This document shows, in pieces, positions 45,257 through 54,370 of a stretch of 64,000 bases of DNA. The position numbers and the translations under genes were made by a program. The DNA is taken from positions 62,001 through 126,000 of the forward strand of contig CALLBD010000011.1 of the NCBI GenBank assembly GCA_938001915.1, in the 5' to 3' direction. Under the pieces are notes generated by a model. It was not told where the DNA came from, searched no databases, and saw only the letters and a program-made list of their open reading frames with translations. The stretch's first letter is position 1; each line of letters begins with the position of its first letter. The stretch is from an uncultured Caulobacterales bacterium (lineage in GTDB: Bacteria > Pseudomonadota > Alphaproteobacteria > Caulobacterales > Maricaulaceae).

Positions 45257-46295
45257 ATGAAACGTGAAGATTTGTATATGCGGTCTTTCCGAGGGGAAGA
45301 TGGCTTCAACGAATTCGTGAAAAATTTTGGGGGCGACCCCGTTTTAGTGACGGAGAAAGCCGGCTTAGCCCCCTCTCTTCCGACTGGCCTTATCAATTTT
45401 GAGTCCTTTACTGGAGTTTGCCACTTATTTGAAGAAGCCGCAAAACAAACAAACGAGCCATATTTCGGATTGAAATGGGCCTTTCATCAACCCTCGGATT
45501 TTCGCTTTAGCGGACCAACGGTATTATTATTATCCATGGCTAAAAATGCGCGACAATGGATAGATATGGCAATCGATTATCAAAAGATTCACACCAATGG
45601 TATTTCCTTCCACTATAGAGAGGATCCCGAAAAAAAATATCGTTACGGGATATATAAACCTACATCCCCTCGCGCCCCCATGTCGTCAATTAGTCGAGCA
45701 ATTAATGGCTGGAATTGCGCGATTGGGGCAGCAATTCGTTCCAGATTTTAAACTCGACCTTGTGACCTTTCAGCATAGCCCACCTGAAGATATGACCTTA
45801 TACAATAAAGCCTTTCGGTGTCCTGTCGTCTTTAACGCCGAACGTACAACCATCGTAGCTAACTATAAGTATCTCGAATTAGAAAAAACGACCCTTCTTA
45901 CGAAAATGCTCACGCCTCTCATAAAAAGATATATGAATTGGCAACTCGCGAGACACCCCAAGGCAACCCAATCCATTTCAATGGTTGTAACTGAAGTCAT
46001 ACCTGTAATTTTAGGGATGAAGGGGTCTGACATTCAACACGCGGCAGGAGCTCTAAATTTGCACCCAAAAAAATTGCAACGTTTGTTGAAATCTGAAGGG
46101 ACGAGCTATTCGCAAATTCTTGATAATGTTCGGATGAATATTGCGGCTCGAATATTAATCGAGTCTGACATTTCAATCATACGTCTGGCAAAAATGCTGG
46201 ATTATTCGTCTGATAGATCCTTTACAGCAGCGTCAAAAAGATGGTTCGGTATGGGGGCAACGGAATATAGAAAGCACCTAAAATCAAAAAATTGA
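45257..46295 (+). pseudogene. AraC-family regulator with a frameshift
   Basis: Two frames together give an AraC-type regulator of about 345 residues: an N-terminal ligand/dimerisation domain in frame 1 (ending near KYRYGIYKPTSPRAP) and the rest in the next frame (CRQLVEQLMAGIARLGQQF, then the C-terminal double helix-turn-helix with AARILIESDISIIRLAKMLD and DRSFTAASKRWFG). The shift maps to a run of five C at 45675-45679; removing one C restores PRAPCRQLVEQL. It could be a true inactivation, a phase-variable tract or a sequencing error. Confidence 0.75.
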
Positions 46296-46297
46296 AT

Positions 46298-47041
46298 TTA
46301 CCTCTCTGGAGACAGCAAAAGAATTAATGCCTCTAAATCACTTTTAACCTGGGCAAGCGTCGTTTCGCTAACACTTCGGGCCACAAAATTAATGCCGCGA
46401 AGACTTTCATTGAACCAAGGGTAACTGCCGATTGAAACATCTCCATATTTCATTTCAATCTCCGCCAAACCTGCAGCGGCATTTCCCTCACCTATCCCCG
46501 TAGCTTCTACGGAAATTTGATAGACTTTAGCGCCGCCCTCTATCCGGTGAGTAATATCCGCCAACATGCCCCGCATAATTTGTGGAACGCCCGCGAGGGT
46601 AAATACATTGTGTGTTTGAAACCCTGGTGCTTGGCTAACTGGATTATCAATCAAATACGCGCCATCGGGGATACGCGCCATGCGCCGCCGCGCTGCATTC
46701 AATTCACTTTCTTCATAGCGTTTGCGAAGTTCATCCAGCGCATCTTCTCGCTCGGAAATGCCCAGACCAAAGGCTGCCGCAATACAATCCGCCGTAATGT
46801 CATCATGCGTCGGACCGATTCCCCCGGTTGTGAAGACATAATCGAATCGCTCCGAGAATTTTCTCACGCTATCTCGAATAACGTCTGCGTTGTCCGACAA
46901 AATACGGGCCTCACCAACCTGCACGCCCAAAGGCTCAAGGAACTTAGCGATAGTCGCCAAATTAGTGTCCTGCGTGCGGCCCGACAAGAGCTCGTCGCCA
47001 ATCAGTAATATGCCAGCTGTTACTTTCTTTTTGTCCGTCAT
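46298..47041 (-). CDS. CinA-like molybdopterin-binding-fold protein (competence/damage-inducible family)
   Basis: A 247-residue MoaB/Mog-fold protein of the CinA N-terminal (COG1058) type. It shows AGILLIGDELLSGRTQDTN, the FTTGGIGPTHDDITADCIA nucleotide loop and AGVPQIMRGML, and lacks the C-terminal amidohydrolase half of full CinA. Start at ATG 47041 (MTDKKKVTAG); an open frame runs 12 codons further. Family members cleave ADP-ribose or similar pyrophosphates in full-length form; the stand-alone function is uncertain. It is divergent from map. Confidence 0.88.
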   Translation of the reverse strand: MTDKKKVTAGILLIGDELLSGRTQDTNLATIAKFLEPLGVQVGEARILSDNADVIRDSVRKFSERFDYVFTTGGIGPTHDDITADCIAAAFGLGISEREDALDELRKRYEESELNAARRRMARIPDGAYLIDNPVSQAPGFQTHNVFTLAGVPQIMRGMLADITHRIEGGAKVYQISVEATGIGEGNAAAGLAEIEMKYGDVSIGSYPWFNESLRGINFVARSVSETTLAQVKSDLEALILLLSPER

Positions 47042-47106
47042 GCCGCGAGCGATATACCGCAGCATTTTCTGTGGCAACTCCCCTCAACCCGTTCTATATA
47101 CCTGTC

Positions 47107-47928
47107 ATGAACTATGTAGACGCAGCAGATGCCCCCGACCTAAGGGATGGCGTCATTAAAATTCACGGGCCAGACGGCTTTACTGGCATGCGTAAAGCGG
47201 GTCAGTTGGCTGCCCGCTGTCTGGACATGCTGGCCCCGCTCGTGAAGCCCGGTGCGACAACCGCCCAAATTGACCGCGCGGCGATGGAGTTCATCCTAGA
47301 TCATGGCGGCATCCCTGCCTGCCTTGGCTATCGCGGATATCAGCACACGGTCTGCACATCGATCAATCATGTTGTTTGTCACGGTATCCCGAATGATAAG
47401 CCTCTCAAAACAGGCGACATTGTCAACATAGATGTCACCGCCATCGTCGACGGATGGCATGGTGACACCTCGCGCATGTATCCCGTCGGCGAAGTCAACC
47501 GCCGCGCAGAGCGTCTGACGCAAATCACTTATGACGCTCTGATGTTAGGTATCGCGGCCGTGAAACCCGGCGCAACGACGGGTGATATTGGTCATGCGAT
47601 TCAAAAATTCGCCGAGGGCGAGCGCTGCTCCATTGTCACAGATTTCTGCGGACATGGCCTGGGCAAACTCTTCCATGACAGCCCGAACATCCTTCATTAT
47701 GGTCGCCCAGGCGAAGGCGAAACGCTACGTGAAGGCATGTTCTTCACGATTGAGCCGATGATTAACCTCGGCAGACCTGACGTAAAAATTCTGTCTGACG
47801 GCTGGACTGCGGTAACACGCGACAGGAAACTGACCGCGCAATTCGAACATTCGATTGGTATAACCAAAGATGGGTGTGAAATCTTCACGACCTCTCCCGC
47901 TGGTTTGCACTACCCGCCCTATTTCTAA
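47107..47928 (+). CDS. map: Methionine aminopeptidase, type I
   Basis: Removes the initiator methionine from nascent proteins. The 273-residue pita-bread-fold enzyme has YQHTVCTSINHVVCHGIP, the metal-ligand aspartates in NIDVTAIVDGWHGDTS, histidine in CGHGLGKLFH, glutamate in FTIEPMIN and the final glutamate in QFEHSIGIT. The ATG at 47107 is chosen over an open frame from 47071. radC starts inside its last codons in another frame. Confidence 0.96.
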   Translation: MNYVDAADAPDLRDGVIKIHGPDGFTGMRKAGQLAARCLDMLAPLVKPGATTAQIDRAAMEFILDHGGIPACLGYRGYQHTVCTSINHVVCHGIPNDKPLKTGDIVNIDVTAIVDGWHGDTSRMYPVGEVNRRAERLTQITYDALMLGIAAVKPGATTGDIGHAIQKFAEGERCSIVTDFCGHGLGKLFHDSPNILHYGRPGEGETLREGMFFTIEPMINLGRPDVKILSDGWTAVTRDRKLTAQFEHSIGITKDGCEIFTTSPAGLHYPPYF

Positions 47929-48613
47929 TCCTGCCAAACCCAAGCCGCATTATGCGGATCATCGTGACCGTCTGCGTGCGCGCTTTCGGGAGGGCGGAGC
48001 CGCCGCTTTGCAAGATTATGAACTGCTAGAGCTGTATCTCTTCAACTCCATTCCACGCCGAGACGTAAAACCCGTTGCGAAAGATTTGATGCGTCTGTTT
48101 GGGAATGTAGGGGAAATTTGCGGCGCGCCCGTGCATCGCCTCACCGAAGTTAAAGGCATTGGCGAGAAAACTGCGCTGGACCTTAAACTACTGCACGCGA
48201 TGAGCGCGCATATGGCGCGCGAGAGCGTCTTAGGTCGCCCTGTTCTCTCTAGCTGGAACGCCCTGCTAGATTACTGCCGAACGGCCATGCAATTTGAACC
48301 CGTGGAGCAATTTCGGGTCTTATTTCTAGATAGGAAAAACCGACTTATTGCGGATGAGATATTGGGGAAAGGCACGATAGACCGCGCCCCTGTTTATCCC
48401 CGCGAAATCGTCAAACGCGGCCTCGCACTCGAGTCCACGGCCATCATTCTTGCGCATAACCACCCCAGCGGAGACCCAACCCCCAGTCAGTCCGACATAG
48501 ATATGACATTCACAATTGTCGAAACTTGCAATGCGGTGGGGATATCCGTCCACGACCATCTGATTATTGGTCGTGAAGAAGTCGCTAGTTTTAAGATGTT
48601 AGGCCTGATGTGA
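47870..48613 (+). CDS. radC: RadC/JAB-domain (MPN) protein
   Basis: A 247-residue RadC family protein. The N-terminal half has the helix-hairpin-helix-like VHRLTEVKGIGEKTALDLK; the C-terminal JAMM/MPN domain has the metal motif HNHPSGDPTPSQSD. The role in DNA repair is disputed. The first ATG, at 47870, overlaps map by 59 bases; the conserved region starts only near HYADHRDRLRARF, so the true start could be slightly later, though no other ATG lies between. Confidence 0.9.
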   Translation: MGVKSSRPLPLVCTTRPISNPAKPKPHYADHRDRLRARFREGGAAALQDYELLELYLFNSIPRRDVKPVAKDLMRLFGNVGEICGAPVHRLTEVKGIGEKTALDLKLLHAMSAHMARESVLGRPVLSSWNALLDYCRTAMQFEPVEQFRVLFLDRKNRLIADEILGKGTIDRAPVYPREIVKRGLALESTAIILAHNHPSGDPTPSQSDIDMTFTIVETCNAVGISVHDHLIIGREEVASFKMLGLM

Positions 48614-48668
48614 CTTGACCCCTCACGTTTTTGCCGTTCTTGTAGGCGAAAATAATAAGGGAAAGCCA

Positions 48669-50018
48669 ATGAGTGAATCACCGAAAATGAGTGAAAGCAA
48701 GCGATACCGGACGCTTGTCCTTTGCCTCCTGACGCTCATGTATGTGGTTAGCTTCATCGATCGTCAGATTATCGGGATTTTATCACCCTTCATAAAAGAA
48801 GACTTAGGCTTTACAGACACTCAACTCGGCTGGCTCAAAGGGCTGGCCTTCGCCTTTCTATACGCGATTGCAGGCATCCCAATCGCTTGGCTTGCTGATC
48901 GCTACAGCCGAAAGAAAATCATCACACTTGCCTTGATTGCGTGGAGTGGTTTCACCGCTCTCACCGGAGCGGTCAGCAGCTTTATATATATGTTTTTGGC
49001 TCGAATGGGGGTGGGCATTGGTGAAGCGGGCGGCAGCCCGCCATCTCATTCAATCATTTCTGACCTTTACCCAAAAGAGAAACGCGCCTCGGCACTTGGG
49101 TTTTATTCGCTTGGCATTCCTATTGGCATTGGGTTTTCGTATCTTTTGGCTGGCGCTCTAGTCGAAAGTTTGGGCTGGCGCGGTACGCTCATTTTTCTAG
49201 GAGGCTTCGGCATTTTACTCGCTATCGTTCTCGCCATCGTTGTCAAAGAGCCAAAACGCGGACAACTCGATGGGGAAAACCTAAAACTGAAAACCGTCGG
49301 CATATGGGAGTCCATCGTTACGCTTGCAAAAATCCCCAGCTGGTTCGCAATGTGTATGGGCATCGCTTGGGTGAGTTTTGGCGGTTATGCGGTTTCCGCG
49401 TGGGGCATTGACTACATTTTACGCTTCAAGCCCGAGTATTTGCCGCCGAAATATGGCGGTGAGCCTGGGTCATTCAAATGGTTGATGTTCTGGTTTGGTA
49501 TGCTCCACCTGTTTGGATATGGTGCTGGAACATATTTTGGTGCTCTACTCACGGAAAAACTCGCTAAGAGGAGCGTAAGTTTTTATGGGATTATGCCAGG
49601 GGCCGTCTTGTTGATTGGTGTCCCCGCGCTGATCGCCGCCTTCTGGGTTCAGAGTATTATAGCCCATTTGTTCTTTGTAACTATCTATCTGATAAGCGCA
49701 GGCTTCTATCTGGGCCCTAGCTTTGCGACCGCTCAGACTCTGGCACCAATTAATATGCGAGCCATGTCAACGGCCCTGTTTTTCATGATTCTAAATATCA
49801 TTGCCCTTGGCGGCGGACCGACATTTGTCGGCATAATGAGCGAAAGACTCATGGAGACGCATGGAAACGTTCACTCGCTCCGTCTTGCTATGTCAATGCT
49901 GGTTGTGCCTTACATCCTATCGGTACTGGCATTTTTCTGGGCGGCAAAAACGCTTCCTAAGGATTGGGATGAGGCTGACAGACGAAATAAAGAGATGGCA
50001 GCTCAGAGCGAGACTTGA
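48669..50018 (+). CDS. Spinster-type MFS transporter
   Basis: Major-facilitator transporter of 449 residues with about twelve membrane segments. The start ATG at 48669 has AAGGGAAAG upstream. Family landmarks are VSFIDRQIIGILSPFIKEDL, the motif-A-like AWLADRYSRKKII after the second segment, and MGVGIGEAGGSPPSHSIISD. This branch (MFS_1 with Spns-like N-terminus) includes many transporters of unknown substrate in alphaproteobacteria. It is a stand-alone gene before purB. Confidence 0.9.
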   Translation: MSESPKMSESKRYRTLVLCLLTLMYVVSFIDRQIIGILSPFIKEDLGFTDTQLGWLKGLAFAFLYAIAGIPIAWLADRYSRKKIITLALIAWSGFTALTGAVSSFIYMFLARMGVGIGEAGGSPPSHSIISDLYPKEKRASALGFYSLGIPIGIGFSYLLAGALVESLGWRGTLIFLGGFGILLAIVLAIVVKEPKRGQLDGENLKLKTVGIWESIVTLAKIPSWFAMCMGIAWVSFGGYAVSAWGIDYILRFKPEYLPPKYGGEPGSFKWLMFWFGMLHLFGYGAGTYFGALLTEKLAKRSVSFYGIMPGAVLLIGVPALIAAFWVQSIIAHLFFVTIYLISAGFYLGPSFATAQTLAPINMRAMSTALFFMILNIIALGGGPTFVGIMSERLMETHGNVHSLRLAMSMLVVPYILSVLAFFWAAKTLPKDWDEADRRNKEMAAQSET

Positions 50019-50073
50019 CCTCACGCAGTTCGTCGCCTTTAAGCGCGGCGTTCCGAACAAGTGAGTCTTCCCC

Positions 50074-51399
50074 ATGATTGAACGTTATGCCCGCCCCGAA
50101 ATGACCGCCATCTGGTCGGCTGCGACCAAATATCGGATTTGGTTTGAAATCGAGGCGCACGGCTGTGATGCCTTGGCTGATCTTGGCGTCATTCCCAAGT
50201 CAGCCGCGGAGAACATTTGGAAACGCGGCGGCTCAGCCGAATTTGATGTTGCGAAAATCGATGAGATTGAGCGCGAGGTTAAACATGACGTCATCGCTTT
50301 CCTTACCCATCTGGCGAGTTTCATCGGTGAAGATGCGCGTTTTGTGCACCAAGGTTTCACTAGCTCGGATATATTGGACACGACATTATCCGTGCAAATG
50401 GCACGTGCCACAGATGTCCTTCTCGTCGGAATGGACCGCGTCCTGACAGCGCTTGAGAAGCGCGCGAAAGAACATAAATATACAATCACGATTGGCCGAA
50501 GCCACGGTATTCATGCCGAGCCGACAACATTTGGCGTGAAGCTCGCGCGTTTCCACGCGGAAATGGCCCGTGGCCGCGCCCGCCTCGTCCGAGCCCGCGA
50601 AGAAATTGCCGTTTGCGCGATTTCTGGGGCGATTGGCACATTTGCAAACATCGACCCCGCCGTCGAAGCTCATGTTGCTGAGAAAATGGGTCTCGCCATT
50701 GAACCTGTATCAAGTCAGGTTATCCCGCGCGATCGCCACGCAGCTTATTTTGCAGCGCTGGGCGTTATTGCTTCGTCCATCGAAAATATCGCAGTCGAAA
50801 TTCGCCACTTGCAACGCACCGAGGTGCTAGAGGCCGAGGAATTTTTCTCTAAAGGCCAAAAAGGCAGCTCTGCCATGCCGCATAAGCGCAACCCAGTCCT
50901 CACAGAAAATTTGACCGGATTAGCACGCCTCGTCCGCATGGCGGTCGTTCCTGCCATGGAAAATGTCGCCCTCTGGCATGAGCGCGACATTTCGCATAGC
51001 TCAGTTGAGCGTGGAATCGGACCAGACACAACAATTCATTTGGACTTCGCCCTGCACCGCTTAGCAGGAGTCATCGAAAACCTTGTTGTCTATCCTGAGA
51101 AAATGAAGGCCAATATGGACCGCCTGGGGGGATTGCATAACTCGCAACGTTTTCTACTCGCCCTCACCCAAGCCGGTGAGCAACGCGAAAGCGCCTACCG
51201 CCTTGTGCAACGCAATGCGATGAAAGTATGGGAGCTCTTCCGGACCAAAGGCAACGCGGGAGATGGGGCTTTTCTAGAGTTGCTACTGAAAGATGATGAC
51301 GTCACCGCCCTACTGTCGGAAAGTCAAATTCGCGACATGTTTGATGATGGATACCACATGAAATTTGTGGACGTTATCTTTGATCGAGTTTTCAGCTAG
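50074..51399 (+). CDS. purB: Adenylosuccinate lyase
   Basis: Catalyses two beta-eliminations in purine synthesis (SAICAR to AICAR, and adenylosuccinate to AMP). The 441-residue fumarase-superfamily enzyme shows HEVKHDVIAFLTHLAS-like N-terminal sequence (visible as EREVKHDVIAF), FVHQGFTSSDILDT, the TIGRSHGIHAEPTTFG histidine region and the signature SSAMPHKRNP. A terminator follows. It is separate from the purCSQL cluster but only 2 kb away. Confidence 0.97.
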   Translation: MIERYARPEMTAIWSAATKYRIWFEIEAHGCDALADLGVIPKSAAENIWKRGGSAEFDVAKIDEIEREVKHDVIAFLTHLASFIGEDARFVHQGFTSSDILDTTLSVQMARATDVLLVGMDRVLTALEKRAKEHKYTITIGRSHGIHAEPTTFGVKLARFHAEMARGRARLVRAREEIAVCAISGAIGTFANIDPAVEAHVAEKMGLAIEPVSSQVIPRDRHAAYFAALGVIASSIENIAVEIRHLQRTEVLEAEEFFSKGQKGSSAMPHKRNPVLTENLTGLARLVRMAVVPAMENVALWHERDISHSSVERGIGPDTTIHLDFALHRLAGVIENLVVYPEKMKANMDRLGGLHNSQRFLLALTQAGEQRESAYRLVQRNAMKVWELFRTKGNAGDGAFLELLLKDDDVTALLSESQIRDMFDDGYHMKFVDVIFDRVFS

Positions 51400-51437
51400 G
51401 CAACAAATCCTACAATTTACGGTTAATTTTCATTAAG

Positions 51438-51473
51438 AAGCCTGACTTCCCTGTTAGGCTTTCTCCATTTTTG
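51438..51473 (+). terminator. Rho-independent terminator of purB
   Basis: AAGCCTGAC and GTTAGGCTT form a nine-pair stem (one G-U) with a TTCCCT loop at 51438-51461, followed by a T-rich stretch TCTCCATTTTT. It lies 38 bases after the purB stop. Confidence 0.75.
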
Positions 51474-51728
51474 CCTTAACAGGCAGTAAAAATCTGCCCA
51501 ATCCATGAAGTTGACGGGATGACTGCAGGCAGCCCGATATTTTTTAAAAATATTTTTTCCCAATAAAACAAGGCCTTGCCGAGCGCATTAACGATTTTGG
51601 AAACCATTCTAAACAAGCTCCTAACAGGCGATTTGGGAGATGTTTACCAATGGGTGTTACATAACTCCCAAGAACAAAAACAATATCGTGAACCCTAGAC
51701 ACAATCTGACATCAAGGACCAACTCAAC
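51474..51728. other. Long AT-rich upstream region of a secreted protein gene
   Basis: Non-coding. It includes an A/T tract around 51538-51562 (TATTTTTTAAAAATATTTTT) that would be bendable or a site for a nucleoid protein, then more ordinary sequence up to the 51729 gene. The upstream gap including the purB terminator is 329 bases. No gene seen. Confidence 0.45.
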
Positions 51729-52214
51729 ATGAAACGTCTATCTTCTTTCATCGCCGCCTCACTCGTAACTGCGGCTTTCGCAGCGCCCGCATTGGCTGCT
51801 TCTCCAGACGTCTACGTCGTAAACTTCCGCAATGCGCAAGATAACAACTCGGCACGTTTAGACTCTCAACTCTCCTCCGCTCTCGCTATTTCTGGCGTAA
51901 ATGCTGAAGAAGTTGTCATCGACACTTCAACTGCGGCGAAGTGGGAAAAAGGCGCTCATGAGGCCTTTGACCGTGACATCGTCCCTGTCTTCAACCAATG
52001 GGTTGGCCTCCCGGGGTTCGCTGCTGTTGTCGACGCCAAAACAAAACGCGTCATTGGATGCGTAAACGGTACATTCTCCGCGAATGAGATGGCCGACAAA
52101 ATTCGTCAAATGGCGTCTCAAGCCTCAGGCTCTGCTTATCTTAGCCGCGCATCTGTCGCAGCCAAGACAACACGCTGCCCAGCCGCTCACAACCAAGATC
52201 CGCTCGGAAACTAA
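51729..52214 (+). CDS. Secreted thioredoxin-like protein lacking CxxC
   Basis: A 161-residue exported protein with a cleavable signal (SLVTAAFAAPALAA, AxA-type site). The mature domain resembles the next gene: SPDVYVVNFRNAQ, FDRDIVPVFNQWVGLPGFAAVVDAKTKRVIGCVNGTF. Where the other has YCAPCK this one has NAQDNNS, so the redox centre is gone. Cysteines C111 and C150 are kept at equivalent places. Thioredoxin fold is an inference from the paralogue. A strong terminator follows. Confidence 0.75.
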   Translation: MKRLSSFIAASLVTAAFAAPALAASPDVYVVNFRNAQDNNSARLDSQLSSALAISGVNAEEVVIDTSTAAKWEKGAHEAFDRDIVPVFNQWVGLPGFAAVVDAKTKRVIGCVNGTFSANEMADKIRQMASQASGSAYLSRASVAAKTTRCPAAHNQDPLGN

Positions 52215-52243
52215 TCGTGCAGTTTTAGTTCCGACTACGGAGA

Positions 52244-52278
52244 AGCCCGAAACCTTCTTGGTTTCGGGCTTTTCTTTT
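52244..52278 (+). terminator. Rho-independent terminator after 51729 gene
   Basis: Perfect 11-pair stem AGCCCGAAACC/GGTTTCGGGCT with loop TTCTT, followed by TTTCTTTT. One of the strongest terminators in the window. Confidence 0.92.
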
Positions 52279-52340
52279 ATTCAAATCTTTGTGATGCATT
52301 GTTTCACACTGGGTTCAGCCAGAATTGCTAAAGTGGCCTC

Positions 52341-52805
52341 ATGAAAAATTTTGTAAAGTCCAGCTTAATTGCCCTGTCTCTATCTTTGGGAATGGGTAGT
52401 TTCGCAAATGCCTATTCAGCCGCAACACCCGACGTTTACGTCGTAATGTTTCGAGCTGACTATTGTGCGCCTTGTAAGGTCGTTGAACCCGCACTTTACA
52501 CGGCCCTAAATACGCTTGCCGACCCCCGCATTGAGTATGTCCACATCGATATTGGCGCCGGCAATGGCGAAAAGAACGCCCATACCGTTTTTGATCGCGG
52601 AATTGTTCAACAATATAATAGCTGGTTGGGTGTCACAGGTTTTGCCGCCATTATTGATGGCGACACTAAGAAAACACTCGGCTGCGTAAATTTGACATAT
52701 GACGCGCAGTCAATGGCGATGCATATTCGTAATTTGCAAGATGCGGCTCAGAAAAACCAGCCGAGTTTTGACATAACGTGCCCCGCCCCTAACGGCCCCG
52801 TTTAA
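52341..52805 (+). CDS. Secreted thioredoxin-like protein with CAPC motif
   Basis: A 154-residue exported protein with a signal ending near SFANA. The mature domain starts TPDVYVVMFRADYCAPCKVVEP, with the CxxC at C42 and C45, as in thioredoxin-fold oxidoreductases. The usual cis-proline loop is replaced by VTGFAA, so reduction chemistry may differ. Two more cysteines, C115 and C147, are shared with the paralogue before. Periplasmic disulfide chemistry is likely; the partner is unknown. Confidence 0.8.
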   Translation: MKNFVKSSLIALSLSLGMGSFANAYSAATPDVYVVMFRADYCAPCKVVEPALYTALNTLADPRIEYVHIDIGAGNGEKNAHTVFDRGIVQQYNSWLGVTGFAAIIDGDTKKTLGCVNLTYDAQSMAMHIRNLQDAAQKNQPSFDITCPAPNGPV

Positions 52806-52811
52806 GCCACT

Positions 52812-53126
52812 CTAATTGCCATAGACCGCTTCACGCGCAGCCTTTAATTCTACCGCCATTCTGTCACGAATGGCTTGATCGGAAATTTCACAATTTCCAT
52901 CGTCAAAATCGCGCCGAAGTTTGCGAAACACATCATCATCGCCGACCTCTTCCATATCCGCCTTTATGACCTCTAAGGCATAAGCATCGGCGTCTGATTT
53001 ACCTAAAAGTCCCGCTGCCCAAAGGCCAAGGGCCTTATTTCGTTTCGCTTCAGCCTTAAACTCTTGGGCTGCATCCAGTACAAATTTAGTTTCTTGTGCG
53101 TTTCCACGCTCGTCAATTGAACTCAT
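52812..53126 (-). CDS. F1F0-ATPase zeta subunit (DUF1476 inhibitor)
   Basis: A 104-residue helical protein of the DUF1476 family, which in Paracoccus is the zeta subunit that blocks ATP hydrolysis by F1 (family knowledge). It starts MSSIDERGNAQETKFVLDAAQEFK, keeps RNKALGLWAAGLLG and VIKADMEEVGDDDVFRKL, and ends in a basic EAVYGN tail. The ATG at 53126 is used; the frame is open upstream with no family match. It is divergent from purC, a common neighbourhood in the class. ATP synthase core genes are not in the window. Confidence 0.92.
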   Translation of the reverse strand: MSSIDERGNAQETKFVLDAAQEFKAEAKRNKALGLWAAGLLGKSDADAYALEVIKADMEEVGDDDVFRKLRRDFDDGNCEISDQAIRDRMAVELKAAREAVYGN

Positions 53127-53306
53127 TTTTTGAAATCCTGATAAAAAGGCCTCGGTTGTCCCCATGTAAGTCCGCACCAATGCCGCTTCAAGCTGCAAAT
53201 TCCTTAAAATGTGCGCTTGGCTGCATTGTGGCAGAGTAAGCAAGAGGGTATGGGGGCTCAAACGGGACACAAGCCTGACTCGTACACCTTTAGTCGGAGC
53301 AGCTAG

Positions 53307-54095
53307 ATGAGCCGCCGCAAACAAATTTATGAAGGCAAAGCCAAGATCCTATATGAGGGACCTGAACCCGGCACGCTCGTGCAATATTTTAAAGACGACG
53401 CAACCGCTTTTAACGCACAAAAAAAAGCCATACTTGATGGCAAAGGCGTTCTGAACAACCGCATCAGTGAATTTGTGATGTTAAGGCTCGGCGAAATCGG
53501 TATTCCAACCCATTTCATCAAGCGCCTCAACATGCGCGAACAGCTTATCAAAAAAGTGGAAATTATCCCCCTCGAAGTGATTTGCCGTAACGTCGCTGCG
53601 GGAACGATGGCGAAGCGACTTGGGATGGAGGAAGGCACCAAACTTCCTCGTGCCGTTGTCGAATTTTGCCTAAAACGTGATGATCTCGGCGACCCATTGA
53701 TAGCAGAGGAGCACATACATGCCTTTGGTTGGGCCACCCATGCGGAAGTCGACGAAATAATTGCCATGACGTTGCGGATCAATGACTACCTCCAAGGCAT
53801 GTTCGCGGGCATTGGCATCAAGCTCATCGATTTTAAAATTGAGTTTGGGCGTTTAGACGTCCATCTCGAGAACGGCACAACAGCCCATCAAGTTGTCCTA
53901 GCGGATGAAATCAGTCCAGATAGTTGCCGTTTATGGGACCGCGAGACTGACCGCAAAATGGACAAAGATCGTTTCCGGCGTGACCTCGGTGAGGTTACAG
54001 AAGCCTACACGGAAGTGGCAACCCGACTGGGTATCCTCAAAGAAGCCAATAACAAAACCACCCCCAACCTCTCGGTTGTTTCAAACGACGATTAA
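53307..54095 (+). CDS. purC: Phosphoribosylaminoimidazole-succinocarboxamide synthase
   Basis: Joins CAIR and aspartate to make SAICAR in purine synthesis. The 262-residue enzyme starts [18 protein letters not shown] and shows [14 protein letters not shown], the substrate loop [29 protein letters not shown] and [16 protein letters not shown] (starting VVLADEIS). GGAG lies upstream. First gene of the purC-S-Q-L run; the gap to purS is 11 bases. Confidence 0.97.
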   Translation: MSRRKQIYEGKAKILYEGPEPGTLVQYFKDDATAFNAQKKAILDGKGVLNNRISEFVMLRLGEIGIPTHFIKRLNMREQLIKKVEIIPLEVICRNVAAGTMAKRLGMEEGTKLPRAVVEFCLKRDDLGDPLIAEEHIHAFGWATHAEVDEIIAMTLRINDYLQGMFAGIGIKLIDFKIEFGRLDVHLENGTTAHQVVLADEISPDSCRLWDRETDRKMDKDRFRRDLGEVTEAYTEVATRLGILKEANNKTTPNLSVVSNDD

Positions 54096-54106
54096 AGGAT
54101 AATCAG

Positions 54107-54367
54107 ATGAAAGCCCACGTCTATGTCGGTCTAAAGTCCGGAGTTCTTGACCCCCAAGGGCGAACAATCGCTCGGTCATTGAACAATCTCGGCTTCGATG
54201 AAGTTGAAAGCGCGTTTCAAGGCAAAGTCATTGAGTTAAATCTTACCGGCACCGACGTTGTAGCCGCAGAAGCCCGCGTGAAAGATATGTGCGAGAAGCT
54301 TCTCGCCAATACGGTCATTGAAAATTACCGTATTGAAATAAAACCCGACACTAAAGCGGCAGAGTAA
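54107..54367 (+). CDS. purS: Phosphoribosylformylglycinamidine synthase subunit PurS
   Basis: Small 86-residue structural subunit that, with PurQ and PurL, forms the FGAM synthase complex. The sequence (KAHVYVGLKSGVLDPQGRTI, SLNNLGFDEVESAFQGKVIELNL) is typical of the PurS fold. AAGGA lies ahead of the ATG. Between purC and purQ; three bases separate it from purQ. Confidence 0.95.
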   Translation: MKAHVYVGLKSGVLDPQGRTIARSLNNLGFDEVESAFQGKVIELNLTGTDVVAAEARVKDMCEKLLANTVIENYRIEIKPDTKAAE

Positions 54368-54370
54368 ATC

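Noticed and set aside
51414-51437. CtrA-type box (TTAA-N-TTAA) after purB
   Set aside because: Spacing between the TTAA halves is six, not seven, and the site is downstream of a gene in a terminator region.
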